Positions 1-8,169 of a stretch of 64,000 nucleotides of DNA are shown here, in pieces (position 1 is the stretch's first letter; every line of letters starts with the position of its first letter). The position numbers were made by a program, and so were the translations under genes. The notes beneath the pieces are model-generated. The model was not told the DNA's origin and made no database searches. It saw only the letters and a list, made by a program, of their open reading frames with translations. The DNA lies in NCBI RefSeq assembly GCF_000695255.1, contig NZ_JMIB01000004.1:1-64000 (forward strand), given 5' to 3'. The stretch comes from Photobacterium galatheae. GTDB taxonomy: Bacteria > Pseudomonadota > Gammaproteobacteria > Enterobacterales > Vibrionaceae.

Positions 1-55
1 ACATAAACCCTTCGATAAAAACTGATGTTTTTTCATTTAAAATCAACTAATTATC

Positions 56-183
56 GTCATTCCTGCGCAGGCGGGAATCCACAGAGCACGGGATGAAAGC
101 AATCAACCGGATTCATTTTGTCCCCCATTTTCCGTGCAGTTCTATCTCTAAAGTCACTGGATCCCCGCCTGCGCGGGGATGAC
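56..183. repeat. Palindromic repeat element with 26-bp terminal inverted repeats
   Basis: The left arm (56-81) and right arm (158-183) are 26-bp inverted repeats with three mismatches, separated by 76 bp. The arms carry the CATTCCTGCGCAGGCGGGAA / ATCCCCGCCTGCGCGGGGAT type of sequence, a dispersed intergenic palindrome known from many proteobacteria. No ORF lies between the arms. Bases 1-291 show no gene. A MITE-like or REP-like element is the best description. Confidence 0.6.
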
Positions 184-224
184 AGAAAGGAAGCGTGATG
201 ACAGAAGTAAGTGGGATGACAGAA
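178..224 (+). repeat. Three short direct repeats GATGACAGAA
   Basis: GATGACAGAA occurs at 178, 197 and 215, with 19- and 18-base spacing. The first copy overlaps the right end of the palindromic element. This looks like local slippage growth from the element's end. Confidence 0.5.
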
Positions 225-291
225 GTGAACGGGAAGTGGTTATCCAACCTTCTCAAGTTTCTTGACCTCTAAGATGTGATCAAGAGACAGT

Positions 292-1215
292 TCATTGAAC
301 GGTTTTTTTTGTTCCTGAATTTTCTGAAGTGTTTGCTCGTTGCAGAGATGCTGGTTCACATTGTGCCGGCTGTGAGCCGTTGAGTTGCCGGACGTTGAAA
401 CCTTGCTGTTTCAGCAGTGCTGGCAGGCCATCCTCTCCGATCATGTGATAAGCGCCGACAACGACCAGAAATGTCCCCTTTTGATATTGTGGAGAACGGG
501 TCAGCTGGCTGGCCCAGGCCTGATTTCTGCGGGTGAGCAGATGCTGCTCTGTGTCATCAGACAGGGCGATCTGATGGCTCAGCTCCGTCAGTACAGTTCC
601 ATTGCCTTGCTGCCACGCTTTCAGCAGGCAACGCAGTTCATCTTCCAGTAAAAGCCATTCATTCAGTGTTGTTTGCAGCAGGTTCAGGCCATGGTCTGGC
701 AGATTGCTCAGTAGCCGGAACTGCGTTTCTATGCCTTCCAGTTCGTAAACAGGAACGTGCTTCTGTTGAGCCTGAGCAAAGACGACCTGATCGATACCTT
801 TTTCCGGAGAAAGGCCGAATGCCAGTGACTGGGCCATTTGAAGTTGCATGGCGGTCAGCCAGGGCGGGTTTTCAAGGAGTGAATAGGGCGACAGCCGGTA
901 CTGGTCGGCCAGCGTTCTGAGCGTGCGGATATCTTTCGGGGGAAGCAGATGGCGTGTGGTATTGGCTGCATCAAAGGCAGGCATCTCAAATTTTTTCTGA
1001 ATATTTGCTTCCAGAATCAGCCCATTTGCTTCCGGCCAGTAGCGAGTAAATGCTGTTGGTAGTGGATAGAGTGCATCATTGCCCAGATGAATCGAGCCCA
1101 TCAGCACAAACTGCCGTTGGTGATCTGTGGCAAGCCAGACCTGAGGCTCGGCTGAGGCACTGGCACTGAAAAAAGTCAGAAGGATGCTTGCTTTGGTGAG
1201 CAGAGATTTGAACAT
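292..1215 (-). CDS. TraB/GumN family protein, probably exported
   Basis: This 307-residue protein belongs to the TraB/GumN family (PF01963). It has the early GSIHLGN motif and the late GAYHMIGEDGLPALL motif, which resemble the conserved metal-binding blocks of TIKI-type hydrolases. I start it at the ATG at 1215 because the reading then begins with a signal peptide (a short basic start, a hydrophobic run, then ASASA-E). The longer reading frame would run back through the terminator at 1288-1317. The function of the bacterial members is poorly known, and a periplasmic or membrane-associated peptidase is only a family-based inference. It is transcribed alone after the copA unit. Confidence 0.8.
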   Translation of the reverse strand: MFKSLLTKASILLTFFSASASAEPQVWLATDHQRQFVLMGSIHLGNDALYPLPTAFTRYWPEANGLILEANIQKKFEMPAFDAANTTRHLLPPKDIRTLRTLADQYRLSPYSLLENPPWLTAMQLQMAQSLAFGLSPEKGIDQVVFAQAQQKHVPVYELEGIETQFRLLSNLPDHGLNLLQTTLNEWLLLEDELRCLLKAWQQGNGTVLTELSHQIALSDDTEQHLLTRRNQAWASQLTRSPQYQKGTFLVVVGAYHMIGEDGLPALLKQQGFNVRQLNGSQPAQCEPASLQRANTSENSGTKKTVQ

Positions 1216-1287
1216 GGTTATTCCATCGATCGGCAGTTGTAAACAGCCTATGGAATTCGTATGAGGCAGGCAAGTTTTACGCTTCAG

Positions 1288-1317
1288 AAAAAGCGGCTGG
1301 CGAGAATGTCCAGCCGC
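1288..1317 (-). terminator. Rho-independent terminator of the copA unit
   Basis: GCGGCTGG (1293-1300) pairs with CCAGCCGC (1310-1317) across a 9-base loop. On the minus strand the stem is followed directly by TTTTT. It lies just after the 23-codon ORF that follows copA. Confidence 0.85.
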
Positions 1318-1324
1318 AGCAGGT

Positions 1325-1396
1325 TTACCGTTTCGGGTGAAGCCAGAACCACCAGATAATAAACCCAATGGCCAGGGCTGCCAGTAAGAGCATCAT
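1325..1396 (-). CDS. 23-residue single-helix membrane peptide coupled to copA
   Basis: This short ORF begins MMLLLAALAIGF, continues with a Trp-rich stretch and ends in HPKR. It is one hydrophobic helix with a basic C-terminus. The start ATG overlaps the copA stop (ATGA). A consensus AGGAGG lies inside the last copA codons, 6 to 8 bases upstream, so translational coupling is likely. A terminator follows after 8 bases, so the ORF is the last element of the copA transcript. I do not recognise the family. A small partner of the copper ATPase is an inference from position only. Confidence 0.6.
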   Translation of the reverse strand: MMLLLAALAIGFIIWWFWLHPKR

Positions 1397-4179
1397 CTCA
1401 GGCCTCCTGATTTCGTTTGAGATGTTTGAACCTGTGAACTGCCCGGACGGAACAGCCGCAGTCGGTTAGCATTACTGACGACCGTGATGGACGACAGCGC
1501 CATGGCCGCACCGGCAATGACCGGACTGAGCAGGCTGCCGGTAAACGGATAAAGAATCCCAGCGGCCAGCGGAATCCCCAGCGTGTTATAGACAAATGCA
1601 CCGAACAGATTCTGCTTCATGTTCCGCAGTGTGGCGGAAGATAGTTCCAGTGCATCTGCGACCCCGTGCAGCGAGTGTCGTACCAGTGTCAGTTGAGCAC
1701 TTTCAATTGCGACATCACTGCCGCTGCCCATGGCAATCCCGATTTCGGCCTGCGCCAGCGCTGGCGCATCGTTAATGCCATCGCCTACCATGGCGACATG
1801 CTTGCCTGATTGTTGTAGTTGGCGGACTTCTTGTGATTTGCCATCCGGTAATACGCCGGCAATGACCTTGTTGATCCCAGCCTGACGGGCAATCGCACTG
1901 GCTGTCCGTTCGGTATCACCGGTTAACATGATGACCTCAATGCCTTTTGCCTGAAGTCTGGCCACAGCCGCGGCAGAGTCTGCACGCAGGGGATCACTGA
2001 TGCCCAGAATGGCGGCAAGTTGTCCGTCAATGGCGACGAAGATGGCGGTGGCACCGTCATCAGACAGGGTGAGTGCATCAGCTTCCTGGCTGGCGGTGTT
2101 GATGCCTTCTTTTGTCATCAGGGCACGGTTGCCAAGCAGAATATTGTGTGTCTCAACCTGACCACTGACGCCATAGCCCGGCTGTGCGTGAAACTGGCTG
2201 AGCGGTTTCAGGGGCAGAGATTGCGCTTGTGCTGCGGCCACAATCGCCTTCGCAAGTGGGTGCTCAGCCCCTTGTTCCAGGCTGGCGGCCAGTGTCAGCA
2301 CCTGATCTTCGGTAAAATCGCCATAGAAGTGACTGTGTGTCAGAACCGGTTTCCCTTCGGTCAGGGTTCCGGTTTTATCCAGTACGACGGTATCGATATT
2401 GGCTGCCAGCTGCATGGCATCGGCGTGGCGGATCAGGATGCCGTATTCTGCAGCACGGCCCAGCCCGACCGTCACTGACATCGGGGTTGCCAGTCCGAGG
2501 GCACAGGGACAGGCGATAATCAGCACGGTCGTCGCAGCCACCAGCATATAAATCGAGACCGGTTCCGGGCCGACGTAATACCAGATGGTGGCGGTGACAA
2601 TCGCAATAATCATCACTGTCGGTACGAAAATAGCCGAGATACTATCAGCCATCCGGGCCAGTTTCGGTTTACTGCTCTGGGCCTGACGCACCAGCCCGAT
2701 GATCCGTGCCAGCAGTGTCTGATTCCCAACCTGACGGGCGATAAACAGCAGGCTGCCGCTTTGGTTGATGGTGCCGGCATGGAGCGCATCGCCTGGTTTT
2801 TTATGGGCCGGCACCGGCTCACCGGTCAGCATCGACTCATCCAGATAGCTTTCACCGGTTTCAATCACACCATCGACTGGTACTTTTGCACCGGGGCGGA
2901 GCCTGAGCTTCATGCCGGGTTTGATTTCAGCGAGTGGTACTTCGCGCTCGCCTTGATCATCCACCAGAATGGCGGTTTGTGGCTGCAGGTCGATTAGTTT
3001 CTCAAGGGCTTTTGAAGTCCGTCCTCTGGCTCTGGTTTCCAACGCATGGCCTAAGGTGATCAGACCCAGAATCATCGCTGAGGCTTCAAAATAGACATGA
3101 CGGGCCTGCGCCGGGAACCATTCGGGTTTCAGGACGACAAACATCGAATAAAACCATGCCGCCCCCGTGCCCAGTGCGACCAGAGTATCCATACTGGCTC
3201 TGTGGTGGCGGAAGGCTTTCCAGGCATCCCGGAAATAGTGTCCGCCACTGTACACCAGCAGGGCGAGTGTCAGCAGACCGATGATGCCCCAGCCCCATTG
3301 GCTGGTGGTGGAGTCGATCATCATGCTGCCGCCAAAGAGCCCCCAGGCCATCAGGGGGATACCCAGTGCCAGTGCCAGCCCGGCGTTGAGCAGGTGTTGA
3401 CGGTAGACGGTTTTGTTCTGCGCCTGCTGACGCTCACGACGGGTACGCTCGTCTTCGCTCAATTCTGCCCCGTATCCGGCATCAGAAACGGCGTGGATCA
3501 CGGACTCAGGATCGATGTCACCCTGAACCAGCGCGGTGCGTTCGGCCAAATTGACACTGACCGCAGTGACCGCATCAACCTGCTGAATGGCTTTTTCGAC
3601 AGAAGACACACAGCTGGCACAGGTCATGCCGGAAATCAGAAAGTAGTGGCTGTCTGCGTCGGTTTCGAGCGGATTGTCGATTGGGGCGACGGTGGCCGTG
3701 TTCTCTGTAAGAGGTGCTGTGGCTGAGCTTGATGAGGATGCTGGAGATGCTTGCTCATCAGTCTGTTCTGACTGCGACGGCACCTGATATCCGGCAGACT
3801 GGATCAATGTAGTTAGTGCAGCTACGTCTAATGCGCCCCGCACGACAGCGCGGGTTTTACTGACGTCAAAGCGGGCAATTCGGGGATCCGCTGCGAAGAC
3901 GGCTTCGAGCTTGGCAACACATTTACCGCAAGACAGCCCCGCCAAAGGCAGGTCATGCTGATAGCCAGCTTCGTATCCAAGACTTTCGATGGTCTCGATG
4001 ACTTTCGCCAGATCCACCTGACCTGAAAGGCGAGCGTATTGCGTATCGACCGCGACGGTGTCTATGCCATCCAGTGCCTGTAAGGCCTGAGTAATTTTTC
4101 CGGCACAATTCATACAGCGGACTTTGCCAAGCGGCAGCGTCATATCCATACGGGCCGGTATGCTTGTTGAAATGGTCAT
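1393..4179 (-). CDS. copA: Copper-exporting P1B-type ATPase CopA
   Basis: CopA pumps Cu(I) out of the cytoplasm using ATP. The 928-residue protein has three N-terminal HMA-type domains: CMNC (residues 22-25), CGKC (84-87) and the canonical GMTCASC (187-190). A Ser/Thr-rich linker lies at about 135-175. Next come the membrane segments with the CPC copper site (about 559), the phosphorylated DKTGT (about 600), the AEHPLA nucleotide motif and GDGINDAP (about 800). I chose the ATG at 4179 because TGAGGA lies at proper distance before it. The ATG at 4197 has no such site and would sit only about 11 bases after the predicted transcript start. cueR is divergent. Confidence 0.96.
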   Translation of the reverse strand: MTISTSIPARMDMTLPLGKVRCMNCAGKITQALQALDGIDTVAVDTQYARLSGQVDLAKVIETIESLGYEAGYQHDLPLAGLSCGKCVAKLEAVFAADPRIARFDVSKTRAVVRGALDVAALTTLIQSAGYQVPSQSEQTDEQASPASSSSSATAPLTENTATVAPIDNPLETDADSHYFLISGMTCASCVSSVEKAIQQVDAVTAVSVNLAERTALVQGDIDPESVIHAVSDAGYGAELSEDERTRRERQQAQNKTVYRQHLLNAGLALALGIPLMAWGLFGGSMMIDSTTSQWGWGIIGLLTLALLVYSGGHYFRDAWKAFRHHRASMDTLVALGTGAAWFYSMFVVLKPEWFPAQARHVYFEASAMILGLITLGHALETRARGRTSKALEKLIDLQPQTAILVDDQGEREVPLAEIKPGMKLRLRPGAKVPVDGVIETGESYLDESMLTGEPVPAHKKPGDALHAGTINQSGSLLFIARQVGNQTLLARIIGLVRQAQSSKPKLARMADSISAIFVPTVMIIAIVTATIWYYVGPEPVSIYMLVAATTVLIIACPCALGLATPMSVTVGLGRAAEYGILIRHADAMQLAANIDTVVLDKTGTLTEGKPVLTHSHFYGDFTEDQVLTLAASLEQGAEHPLAKAIVAAAQAQSLPLKPLSQFHAQPGYGVSGQVETHNILLGNRALMTKEGINTASQEADALTLSDDGATAIFVAIDGQLAAILGISDPLRADSAAAVARLQAKGIEVIMLTGDTERTASAIARQAGINKVIAGVLPDGKSQEVRQLQQSGKHVAMVGDGINDAPALAQAEIGIAMGSGSDVAIESAQLTLVRHSLHGVADALELSSATLRNMKQNLFGAFVYNTLGIPLAAGILYPFTGSLLSPVIAGAAMALSSITVVSNANRLRLFRPGSSQVQTSQTKSGGLR

Positions 4180-4214
4180 GGGCTTCCTCAACGCCATTGA
4201 TGTGGTATATGCTG

Positions 4215-4245
4215 ATCATAAAGCTTCCAGTTAATGGAAGGTCAA
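4215..4245 (-). promoter_or_regulatory. CueR-type copA promoter with 19-bp spacer
   Basis: On the minus strand the -35 TTGACC (4245-4240) and the -10 TATGAT (4220-4215) are separated by 19 bp. This long spacer is the hallmark of MerR-family activation. The spacer region contains the dyad CTTCCA-N5-TGGAAG (4224-4240), very like the CueR box at E. coli copA. Confidence 0.9.
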
Positions 4246-4268
4246 GTGCGTTTTTTCAGGAGGAGCAG

Positions 4269-4670
4269 ATGAACATCAGTGAAGTGGCTAAACAGACGGG
4301 ATTAACCAATAAAACCATCCGCTTCTACGAGAGTAAGGGAATGATCAGCGAACCTTTGCGTGGCGAGAATGGTTACCGCCGCTACAGCCAGAAACAGGTG
4401 AATGAACTGCTGATGATTAAGCGATCACGGCTGGTGGGATTCAGTCTGGAAGAAAGTCGGGAATTATTGTCATTGTCGCGCGATCCGGAGCGAAAAAGTG
4501 CCGATGTAAAAGCAAAAGCCGAGCATAAACTGGCGGAGATTGATCACCAAATCCAGGAATTGCTGGCGATGAAGCAGAGTTTGCAGAGTTTGATCAGTCA
4601 GTGCCCGGGAAACAATCAGCCGGGTTGTCCAATCATTGATGCGCTGACCAAAGGGGGGACCGAAGCTTAA
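4269..4670 (+). CDS. cueR: Copper-responsive MerR-family regulator CueR
   Basis: This 133-residue Cu(I) sensor activates copA. An N-terminal winged helix-turn-helix (MNISEVAKQTGLTNKTIRFY) is followed by a dimerisation helix. The metal loop has Cys112 and Cys120 in the CPGNNQPGC arrangement, the same positions as in E. coli CueR. The start is set by the strong AGGAGG site just before ATG 4269, since the upstream part of the frame lies in the promoter. It is divergent from copA, its expected target. Confidence 0.93.
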   Translation: MNISEVAKQTGLTNKTIRFYESKGMISEPLRGENGYRRYSQKQVNELLMIKRSRLVGFSLEESRELLSLSRDPERKSADVKAKAEHKLAEIDHQIQELLAMKQSLQSLISQCPGNNQPGCPIIDALTKGGTEA

Positions 4671-4726
4671 GTTCTGGAAGGCTAATGTTCGTCAACCTAA
4701 GCTCAGTCAATCATAACTTGTTGTGA

Positions 4727-4752
4727 CCGCAGGCAGTTTGGTTTGCCTGCGG
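4727..4752. terminator. Stem-loop between convergent cueR and ybbN
   Basis: CCGCAGGCA (4727-4735) pairs with TGCCTGCGG (4744-4752) around an 8-base loop. There is no good T-tract on either strand. The position between convergent genes suggests a transcription end, but the class is uncertain. Confidence 0.4.
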
Positions 4753-4762
4753 TGGGCATGTA

Positions 4763-5617
4763 TCAGTACAACAGTGCGTAAAGCTGACGACGGTACTGGC
4801 TGGCCAGTGCGTTGCCCTGACCCAGCGCCGCCAGAATATCCATCATGGTTTTTTTGGCGTTGCCATCAGCAAAGTTTAGATCTTTGCGCAGCAGACCCAT
4901 CAGGATCTCCAGGGCTTCCTGCTGACGATTTGCCTGACTGTACTGGATGGCCAGTTCATAGGCGAGTTGCCCATTGTCTGGATCTGCGGCCAGCTTCTCT
5001 TCCAGTTGGCGGATTTCCGGGGAATCACTGGCCTGACGATGCAGTTCCAGCTTGGCAACCAAGCGTTTGTAATCGCTATCCTGATCCTGCATCGGAATCT
5101 GACCCAGCAAGGTTTCTGCTTCATCAAACTGGGATGTTTCCAGCAGACATTCTGCGGCTGCCAGGAACACCTGACTATTGCCCGGCAGGCTGGTCATCAG
5201 TTCACGTAATACAGGCAGCGCTTCGTTATAGGCTTGCTGGTGAATCAGTTCAATGGCCTGGCTCAGTTTGATTTCATCTTCGTTCGGCAGGTGCTTGCTT
5301 AGCATCTGACGCAGGCTGTCTTCGTTTTGCGGACCGGCAGCGCCATCGACTGGCTGACCATTGCTGAACAGGGCAACCGTTGGCAGGCTGCGGACACCAA
5401 ACTGTGCCGCGACCATTTGCTGCGTTTCACAGTTCAGCGTCGCCAGCAAAAATTGTCCCGGAAGCTGGGCAGCCAGCCGTTCCAGAACAGCGTTAACTTC
5501 TGCCGTTTCAGGCATGGACGGTGCCCAGAAACTGATCACCACCAGCTGTTGCATGGACTGCTCAATCACCTGATGCAGATTGGATTCGTTCAGTTCAATC
5601 GCTAATTTGTCGTTCAT
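4763..5617 (-). CDS. ybbN: Thioredoxin-like chaperone YbbN/CnoX
   Basis: This 284-residue protein has an N-terminal thioredoxin fold (about 1-105) followed by TPR-like helical repeats. YbbN/CnoX is a holdase that protects proteins during oxidative (HOCl) stress and passes them to DnaK and GroEL. The active site reads FWAPSMPE, so the CxxC of true thioredoxins is absent and it cannot be a normal disulfide reductase. The start at ATG 5617 (MNDKLAIEL) has GGAAAG upstream. The longer frame adds a non-homologous stretch. Its neighbours ybbO, tesA, ybbA and ybbP match the E. coli cluster. Confidence 0.9.
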   Translation of the reverse strand: MNDKLAIELNESNLHQVIEQSMQQLVVISFWAPSMPETAEVNAVLERLAAQLPGQFLLATLNCETQQMVAAQFGVRSLPTVALFSNGQPVDGAAGPQNEDSLRQMLSKHLPNEDEIKLSQAIELIHQQAYNEALPVLRELMTSLPGNSQVFLAAAECLLETSQFDEAETLLGQIPMQDQDSDYKRLVAKLELHRQASDSPEIRQLEEKLAADPDNGQLAYELAIQYSQANRQQEALEILMGLLRKDLNFADGNAKKTMMDILAALGQGNALASQYRRQLYALLY

Positions 5618-5724
5618 ACCGGGCTTTCCGTGATCGTTGAATAAGTATGATTCAGATGTTGGGCTGATTGGCAGGAAAATCAAGGGAAAAGGGTGAATAA
5701 AGCGGCGTCGGGCGGGTTCAGATG

Positions 5725-5752
5725 AAAAAAACGGAGAGCCTGGCTCTCCGTT
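5725..5752 (-). terminator. Rho-independent terminator after a 23-codon ORF
   Basis: AACGGAGAG (5730-5738) pairs with CTCTCCGTT (5744-5752) around CCTGG. On the minus strand seven T residues follow. The stem overlaps the stop codon of the small ORF at 5751-5822. Confidence 0.85.
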
Positions 5753-5822
5753 ACAGTTGAAAGGTCAGAAGCAGAGCAATTGCGACACAGAGACAGAGCG
5801 CATTTATCTGGCGTAATGTCAT
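5751..5822 (-). CDS. 23-residue hydrophobic peptide with strong ribosome binding site
   Basis: The ORF begins MTLRQINALCLCVAIALLL and ends TFQL. It is a short charged start followed by one hydrophobic helix containing a CLC pair. GGAGG lies 7 bases before the ATG, and a rho-independent terminator overlaps its end. It sits in the 400-bp gap between ybbO and ybbN on the same strand. A hairpin TTACCT-N8-AGGTAA (5871-5890) lies in its probable leader. The family is unknown to me. A membrane microprotein is most likely, and a leader peptide is the alternative. Confidence 0.55.
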   Translation of the reverse strand: MTLRQINALCLCVAIALLLTFQL

Positions 5823-6020
5823 GCCGATTCCTCCGAAATGTAGCACTGTTTGTTTAGGGGGATCGCTGGATTACCTATCACAACAGGTAAGGACCAACTT
5901 ACCCAGAATCCTAGATGGCTCAGATGACACATTGATGACATCTGATGAAAAAACAGGCATTCCGGTGCGAGATTTCTCACATTCGGATCAGGATCAAACT
6001 TTCATCAGTCTGCGTAGATG

Positions 6021-6848
6021 TTAATCGCTTTTGATCAAAATCTTGTCCAGCCAGCGGACTGGCAGAAGACGGCGTAAAAATCCGAAAATGTAAGTCGGCT
6101 GGGTGACATAATAGCGCGCCGCCGGTGTGTCGCTGTCGAGGATCATTTGCATCGGTTTCAGGACAGCTTCCGGTGTCAGGGTAAACTTGTTGGACGGCGA
6201 CGGTTTGCCAAGCCGATCCAGCGTATTCTGATAATTCTGGGCATGGCGGGAAGCGGCCATATCAATGTGAGCCTCAAACTGACGTTTGGCATTGGCCCGG
6301 AACTGGCTTTCAATCGGACCGGGTTCGATCAGGCTGACCTGTATCGGCGTATTGGCCAGTTCAAGCCGCAGGGTGTCAGTATAGCCCTCGAGTGCGAATT
6401 TACTGGCATTGTAGGCACCGCGGTATTTCATGGCGACCAGCCCCAGCACAGAGCTGTTCTGAACAATCTTTCCGTTGCCTTGTCTGAGCATCACCGGGAT
6501 CACAGCCCGAGTCAGGGAGTGCCAGCCAAACAGGTTGGTTTCGAACTGTTCGCGCAGCGCATCCGTCGGTAAATCTTCCAGTGCGCCCGGCTGGCCGTAG
6601 GCCCCGTTATTGAACAGCACATCTAATCGCCCGCCGGTGATTGCCAGCGTTTCGGTGAGTCCCTGTTCGATAGAAGCGTTATCGGCAAGATCCAGTTGAA
6701 CGCAGTGCAGTCCTTCATTGCGCAGACGGTCCACATCTGCTTGCTGCCGGCAGCTGGCAACGACCAGATAACCAGCTTGATGGAGCGATTGAGCACAGTG
6801 GTATCCGATACCGCTGCTGCAACCGGTAATAAGAATGGCGGTTGTCAT
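6021..6848 (-). CDS. ybbO: Short-chain dehydrogenase/reductase YbbO
   Basis: This 275-residue classical SDR has the TGCSSGIG nucleotide-binding motif at residues 8-15, NNGAYG, the catalytic Ser in NSSVLG, YNASK, and the PGPIES loop. The E. coli homologue YbbO is an NADP-dependent aldehyde reductase, and a similar carbonyl substrate is inferred here. It lies 48 bases downstream of tesA on the same strand, so co-transcription is likely. The frame starts cleanly at ATG 6848. Confidence 0.87.
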   Translation of the reverse strand: MTTAILITGCSSGIGYHCAQSLHQAGYLVVASCRQQADVDRLRNEGLHCVQLDLADNASIEQGLTETLAITGGRLDVLFNNGAYGQPGALEDLPTDALREQFETNLFGWHSLTRAVIPVMLRQGNGKIVQNSSVLGLVAMKYRGAYNASKFALEGYTDTLRLELANTPIQVSLIEPGPIESQFRANAKRQFEAHIDMAASRHAQNYQNTLDRLGKPSPSNKFTLTPEAVLKPMQMILDSDTPAARYYVTQPTYIFGFLRRLLPVRWLDKILIKSD

Positions 6849-6896
6849 TTGAGTCCTTATTTAGCATTCGTGAAAGTCAGGGATTGAAAAATCTGC

Positions 6897-7496
6897 TTAC
6901 AAAAAAGGGGCAATGGCATTTGTCATGAATTGCGCAATCCAAGGCTGCGCTTCTGCTTTGGGATGCAGGCCATCTTCCATCATCCATCCATCACGCAGGA
7001 TCACTTGTTCCAGGAAAAAGGGCAGCAACGGGAGATCGTAGTCCTGGCTGAGTTTCGGGTAGATGGCTTCAAATTGACGGGTATAGCGTTTGCCGTAATT
7101 CGGAGGAATGCGGATTTGCATCAGCAGCGGTTCAGCCCCGCTATTATAAATAAGATCAATGATTGCCATGAGGTTCTTTTCTACCGTCGCTGGGGGAAAA
7201 CCTCGTAAGCCGTCATTCGCACCCAGTTCAATAATGACGTAATCTGGTGCATGTTGTTTCAGTAACTTTGGCAGTCGGGCCAGTCCATTTCCTGTGGTAT
7301 CACCGGAAATACTGGCGTTGACCACTTTCATTTTCTGACCGCTGCCATTGAGCATCGGCTCCATCAGGTGTGGCCAGCTTTGCTCGGCACGCATCTGATA
7401 CCCGGCGCTCAGGCTGTCTCCAAAGACCATCAGCGTTGCAGCAATACTGCTGACTGGGGTCATCACAAGTAATAAGAGTGCAAGGATCCGCATCAT
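6897..7496 (-). CDS. tesA: Periplasmic lysophospholipase/acyl-CoA thioesterase TesA
   Basis: TesA is a GDSL (SGNH) hydrolase of the periplasm acting on acyl thioesters and lysophospholipids. The 199-residue precursor has a signal peptide (MMRILALLLL... ending near SSIAA). It then has the nucleophile block VFGDSLSAGY (Ser28 of the precursor), the GAND block and the DGLHPKAEAQ block that supplies the catalytic Asp and His. The two in-frame ATG codons at 7496 and 7493 overlap the ATG of divergent ybbA (CATCATG). Frames extending further upstream would run through ybbA and are rejected. Confidence 0.92.
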   Translation of the reverse strand: MMRILALLLLVMTPVSSIAATLMVFGDSLSAGYQMRAEQSWPHLMEPMLNGSGQKMKVVNASISGDTTGNGLARLPKLLKQHAPDYVIIELGANDGLRGFPPATVEKNLMAIIDLIYNSGAEPLLMQIRIPPNYGKRYTRQFEAIYPKLSQDYDLPLLPFFLEQVILRDGWMMEDGLHPKAEAQPWIAQFMTNAIAPFL

Positions 7497-8169
7497 GTCT
7501 ACATCCGTGATAAAAGCGCAATCAGTTTCCAAACAGGTGACCACAGCCACCACGACTTTGACTATTCTGCAGGATGTTTCGCTGGAGGTCGAGCGGGGCG
7601 AAAGTATTGCTTTGGTTGGGGTTTCCGGCGCGGGTAAATCGACCCTGATGACTTTGCTGGCCGGGTTGGATGTTCCCAGCTGTGGTGAGATTGAATTACT
7701 GGGGCAAATGTTGTCGGCCATGGATGATGAATCCCGTGCGGCATTGCGCAGTGAGGCCGTGGGATTTGTGTTTCAGAGCTTTCTGCTGATCCCGTCGCTG
7801 ACGGCTTTGGAGAACGTGACCCTGCCTGCCATTATCAAGGGGGAAAGCGGCGATACGGCGCGTGCTGCCGAGTTGCTGCGTGAGGTTGGCTTACAGGGTC
7901 GGGAAACACATTTGCCTTCACAACTGTCTGGGGGCGAGCAACAGCGCGTGGCGTTGGCCCGAGCGTTTATGACTGCGCCTCAGGTGCTGTTTGCGGATGA
8001 GCCGACGGGCAATCTGGATCAGCACACAGCGGCCACTGTGATCGATTTACTCTTTGCGCTCAACCGGGATCACGGCACCACATTGGTGCTGGTGACGCAT
8101 GATCCTCAACTGGCGGAACGCTGTGATCGTGTGGTTCGCATTCATGGCGGACGTGTGGAGGCGGCATGA
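7495..8169 (+). CDS. ybbA: ABC transporter ATPase YbbA
   Basis: This 224-residue LolD-type ATPase has Walker A GVSGAGKST, the signature LSGGEQQRVALARA, Walker B VLFADEPTGNLD and a following switch His. It pairs with the YbbP permease, whose ATG overlaps its stop by four bases. AAGGA lies 8 bases before ATG 7495. The start codon shares two bases with that of divergent tesA. The substrate is unknown. The family (MacB/LolCDE-like) acts on envelope molecules, often by mechanotransmission rather than transport. Confidence 0.9.
   Translation: MSTSVIKAQSVSKQVTTATTTLTILQDVSLEVERGESIALVGVSGAGKSTLMTLLAGLDVPSCGEIELLGQMLSAMDDESRAALRSEAVGFVFQSFLLIPSLTALENVTLPAIIKGESGDTARAAELLREVGLQGRETHLPSQLSGGEQQRVALARAFMTAPQVLFADEPTGNLDQHTAATVIDLLFALNRDHGTTLVLVTHDPQLAERCDRVVRIHGGRVEAA

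Noticed and set aside
3900..4179. Programmed frameshift in copA making a CopZ-like product, as in E. coli
   Set aside because: No slippery heptamer like CCCAAAG is visible after the first metal-binding domain.
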